NCBI GenBank assembly: GCA_030435675.1
Contig: CM059624.1
Location: 10,502,769 to 10,566,768, forward strand
Direction: 5' to 3'
From: Steinernema hermaphroditum
Taxonomy: Eukaryota > Nematoda > Chromadorea > Rhabditida > Steinernematidae
DNA: 64,000 nucleotides
Shown: piece by piece, positions 61,291 to 64,000 of the stretch
How the letters are laid out: every line of letters begins with the position of its first letter
How positions within the stretch are numbered: position 1 is the first letter of the stretch
Translations under genes and position numbers: made by a program
Notes under the pieces: model-generated
What the model was told of the DNA's origin: nothing
What the model saw: the letters and a program-made list of their open reading frames with translations, nothing else
Database searches by the model: none

Positions 61291-61815
61291 GATTTTCACG
61301 ATTTTACTTCATGAATCAAAGGCGTTACGCCTTGCATGACACCGATTAATAGACAACAGAGGATATCACTTGTAGACGGCTTCATTCCTGGCACGGCGTT
61401 AAAGTCGAACCGGTGGGAGACGGCGCGCTTCACGGGGCATCTGGGAATCGGCGAAACTCCGGAAATGGCGGCCGAACTTCTTCTTCTCGGGGCGTTTGAG
61501 GAGGCTTCTGCGTCAGAGGAGGCTTCTGAGCTCGCATCTGCTACGGAGAGATGAGTCCGTGGTTCGGGGGTTGCGTCTTCCTCAGTATTGGTGTCCTCAG
61601 AGCGTCGATGACCTTCGGGATGACATCTCACGCAGCGTCGGGCGTCGGATTCCTGGCGTCGGACATCTTGTTGTCAGCGGTGGTGGTACTACGGCTTCCG
61701 GGTGTCCCAATTCCCTCTGGAAGCCGGAACACTCACAACTGCCACAGGGTTTGCTGTCTGACCAACCCGACGCTCAGAGAGCGACCGGAGGGACCGACCG
61801 CTCGCCACCGCGACA
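61291..61815 (+). repeat. Dispersed repeat, copy 2
   Basis: Longer version of the repeat at 40411-40740, with about 190 extra bases in the middle, including GC-rich GAGGCTTCTGCGTCAGAGGA. It contains open frames on both strands but none resembling a known transposase or reverse transcriptase. Confidence 0.7.
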
Positions 61816-62369
61816 CGAGTGACTAAGTGACTTTACAATCGCAAATCTGCACTTTAAAGTATAAGGATTCATGTGCGAGACTCTAATCAAAGCATGAGCT
61901 TTGATTCCGGTTGACAGGGTGTTAAATTTCAGATAAGACCATAGTGCACGGTGATGAAACCGGGAGAAAAGATAAGAAGTCGAATATAAAATCATCATCG
62001 GGACGGATTAAAATTTGATTGACACATCGTCTCATACGTCTCATCAGAGATATCTACAAGCCTTTTCTAAATAGGACATAGCGCTTATACTCAATTATAG
62101 GATTGCAATGGAACTAACAGGTTTATAATTGCCTAATCTCAAGCATCATCAACAGTACATGTTATGCCATAGGGGGAATGTTTTCCCTTCTTCACTCTCA
62201 AATACAGCGTGGAGCTTATCAGTGCAATCTGCAAACCCGATTATCAAAACACCATAGAAGACCGGCAGCGTGCAGTAGTAACCAGAACTTCTTTTTCGTT
62301 CTATTCACAATTCGGTCGGCCGATTATCAGTCGCGGCGTCGGCGACGTCAACCAAACATCGGACTTGCG

Positions 62370-62377
62370 ATCGATCG
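62370..62377. promoter_or_regulatory. ATCGATCG motif, 100 bp before the NHR start at 62475
   Basis: Found within CTTGCGATCGATCGTGTC. Confidence 0.45.
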
Positions 62378-62474
62378 TGTCAATCGACTGTTTCACCTGT
62401 TTCTTTGCGCTCCCGCTAGCGACGGCTTATGCAATCGGCGACGTGTTTTGCTCACTTAGAAACAACCTTTCAGT

Positions 62475-64000
62475 ATGGAGTTGCAGCCCACTTCCTCAAC
62501 AGTGGATAGCGATCACCGAATCTGTCTTGTCTGTGGCGCGGAAGCGCACGGAATCCACTTCCAGGTGAACTCGTGCCGTGCGTGTGCCGCCTTCTTCCGG
62601 AGGGCAGCCGAGAGCGGAGAGCGCTACAAGTGCCGGCGCGCAAAGCACAACTGCGATGTTTCCAAAGGTAACCCTTGAGTTCAGAATGTGACGTAATTTT
62701 TGATCTGAATTCCAGTTTTGATGTGGGCATCTCGAATTTTCATACTTTTTGACTGGCTCTGTTCATCAATTATGACTAAATAAACCCGGCTGCGCGCGAA
62801 TTCGCGCCCTCCAGGTACTAAAAGCCAATTAGCCTCTAGCCCTGCGGGCGGCAAGATGGGCGCTCATAGATAGGGCTGAAGTTGGGGCCAAAAAAACTGC
62901 AGCCCTGCGGGGGGCAAGATTGGCGCTCATAGATAGGGCTGAAGTTGGGGCCAAAAAAACTGTAGCCCTGCGGGCGTAGCATCGCCAGAGACATAATAGA
63001 AGTAGAGCGCTACCATGTCAACTGTCTGTGTGACTGATTGCGAACGTTCTCCGTTTGTAAGCGGGTGGTGTCGGGTTCGGTTCCCCTCGGGGGTCCTTAT
63101 TTTGTGTGGGTGTTTCCGCCGTGCGCGCGGAAAAACACACACACACGCAGACCAACGGACCCGTCGGTTCTCCGTTTATATATAGGGGATTTTCAACTAA
63201 TATTGGTGCAGACCTTGAGCACCTTGAAACCTTAAGATCGTTAAGCATCACTTAAATGAGCGAAGGAATGTGGAAAGGACTAAGATTGTCTTCAGCCCAC
63301 CTATAGTGTACTTATCTATAAACCAATCCACACCCAGGCCTCGGTTTGTATTCTTTCACAACCTTTTTTCCAGATGCCACCCACCAGTGCCGTCGATGTC
63401 GATACGAGAGGTGTAAGAAGGTCGGAATGACCTTGAACAGTCAGTTCCTCAGACATCTCGCTTCCCCTTATCCATGCTTTTTAGACGTTCTTCTCAAACA
63501 ACACGAACGCCAGACGAAGCACTGCCACAACAGCAACGCCTCCGTCAGCCAACCTACTCCCGTGATCGTTTCCTGTTCCTCGCCCATCTCCTCATATGAC
63601 CCAAATAAACTTCCGGAAGTCGTCTTCGAGGACCACAAACTGCAGTTTAAGGCCGATGACTTAATCGCTCAAATAAAGAGCATCCTAGTCAACGTAGGCT
63701 TAGCCTTTTTTCCGTTATAATACCCCTCTTCAGTCTTATTCACTTAACCCGGCTCCCGATATAACAGGAGTTCGCCTCACTCCCATGCAAACTTTTATAC
63801 ATGCGTACAATAAGATGCTCCCAGGAGGGAAGCCAGAGAGAATAGAAGTCTTGGAATGTATAGACTTTCGGGTGTGGATGCATTTCTTCAAGGAAATGAC
63901 AAAGAGAACCGCCATTTGGATGATGGCGTGCCAGGAGTTCGCAGAGCTTCCTATGGAGGACAAGGTGCGTTTGTTGATATGGCAATCTTCAAGTGAAATG
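62475..64000 (+). CDS. Nuclear hormone receptor, 5' part (cut by window end)
   Basis: Four exons are visible: 62475-62667, 63374-63439, 63485-63693 and 63734-63964, the last followed by a GTGCG donor. Fingers [21 protein letters not shown] and CRRCRYERCKKVGM; finger 2 again in a 66-bp exon. The LBD begins with TPMQTFIHAYNKMLPGGKP and IWMMACQEFAELPMEDK, nearly the same as in the gene at 59445, so this is a tandem paralogue. Intron 1 is 706 bp and contains a 63-bp tandem repeat. The start follows CTTTCAGT, a likely trans-splice acceptor. ATCGATCG at 62370-62377 is 100 bases upstream. Confidence 0.9.
62838..62985. repeat. 63-bp tandem repeat, 2.3 copies, inside an NHR intron
   Basis: Units start at 62838, 62901 and 62964 with AGCCCTGCGG; each full unit includes GCGCTCATAGATAGGGCTGA and a run of six or seven A. 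The copies differ at a few positions. Confidence 0.85.
63130..63150. repeat. Short AC dinucleotide run
   Basis: An AC-rich stretch (ACACACACACAC) following a GC-rich palindromic stretch CGCGCGCGG in the same intron; simple sequence only. Confidence 0.6.

Larger units (their letters stand above)
61062..62474. other. Intergenic with a dispersed repeat
   Basis: 61291-61815 is the second copy of the repeat also at 40411-40740. The remainder has no recognised gene. The promoter side of the next NHR begins near 62340. Confidence 0.5.

Noticed and set aside
63038..63235. GC-rich hairpin-like stretch as a tRNA or ncRNA
   Set aside because: GGTTCGGTTCCCC resembles a tRNA T-arm only superficially; no acceptor stem or D-arm could be paired around it.

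Overview
This is nuclear DNA from a nematode, probably a rhabditid or diplogastrid. The introns are mostly 35-60 bp. Splice acceptors sit directly in front of start codons, as expected for spliced-leader trans-splicing. The window is dominated by the nematode-expanded (HNF4-derived, 'supplementary') nuclear hormone receptor (NHR) family, whose first zinc finger here reads C-x2-C-x13-C-x2-C and ends in [10 protein letters not shown]. All gene models were built by hand by joining exons across GT-AG introns and checking that the reading phase closes.

Layout. 1-4394 (+): the 3' end of one NHR gene, a complete NHR, a DNA-binding-domain-only NHR and another complete NHR. 5471-8168 (+): a Cys-loop ligand-gated anion channel. 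9009-9674: a broken junction made of an unknown gene's 5' end, a 44-bp palindrome, a piece of P450 exon and a copy of an NHR 3' end. 9634-11365 (-): a complete cytochrome P450. 11539-12201: a non-autonomous inverted-repeat transposon. 12496-21423 (-): a CLC-type chloride channel with 15 exons, a 4.4-kb first intron and two further candidate first exons inside that intron. 24822-56167 (-): twelve NHR genes (one disrupted) plus two decayed NHR first exons. 57713-end (+): three more NHR genes, the last running off the window.

In total there are 15 complete NHR genes, two cut by the window edges, one DBD-only gene, one gene disrupted by an insertion and two relic exons. Most genes have 5-8 exons and encode about 390-420 residues. 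Each has a two-zinc-finger DBD, a low-complexity hinge and a helical ligand-binding domain (LBD) with recurring blocks: ER.ART.E near the front, a later block like LNLTTFE.VYLC, and finally ELH.YY. Several genes in the 35-63 kb array share an ATCGAT motif 19-100 bp upstream of the start codon.

The most unusual signals are rearrangement scars. At two places (9253-9674 and 27736-27935) native coding sequence runs into a near-perfect inverted copy of itself and then into copied pieces of nearby genes. That is the pattern expected of template-switching repair. Other points of interest are the duplicated promoter/first-exon modules of the chloride channel, a roughly 330-bp near-identical promoter-plus-DBD-exon block shared by two otherwise diverged NHR genes, and relic DBD exons that still carry the upstream motif.
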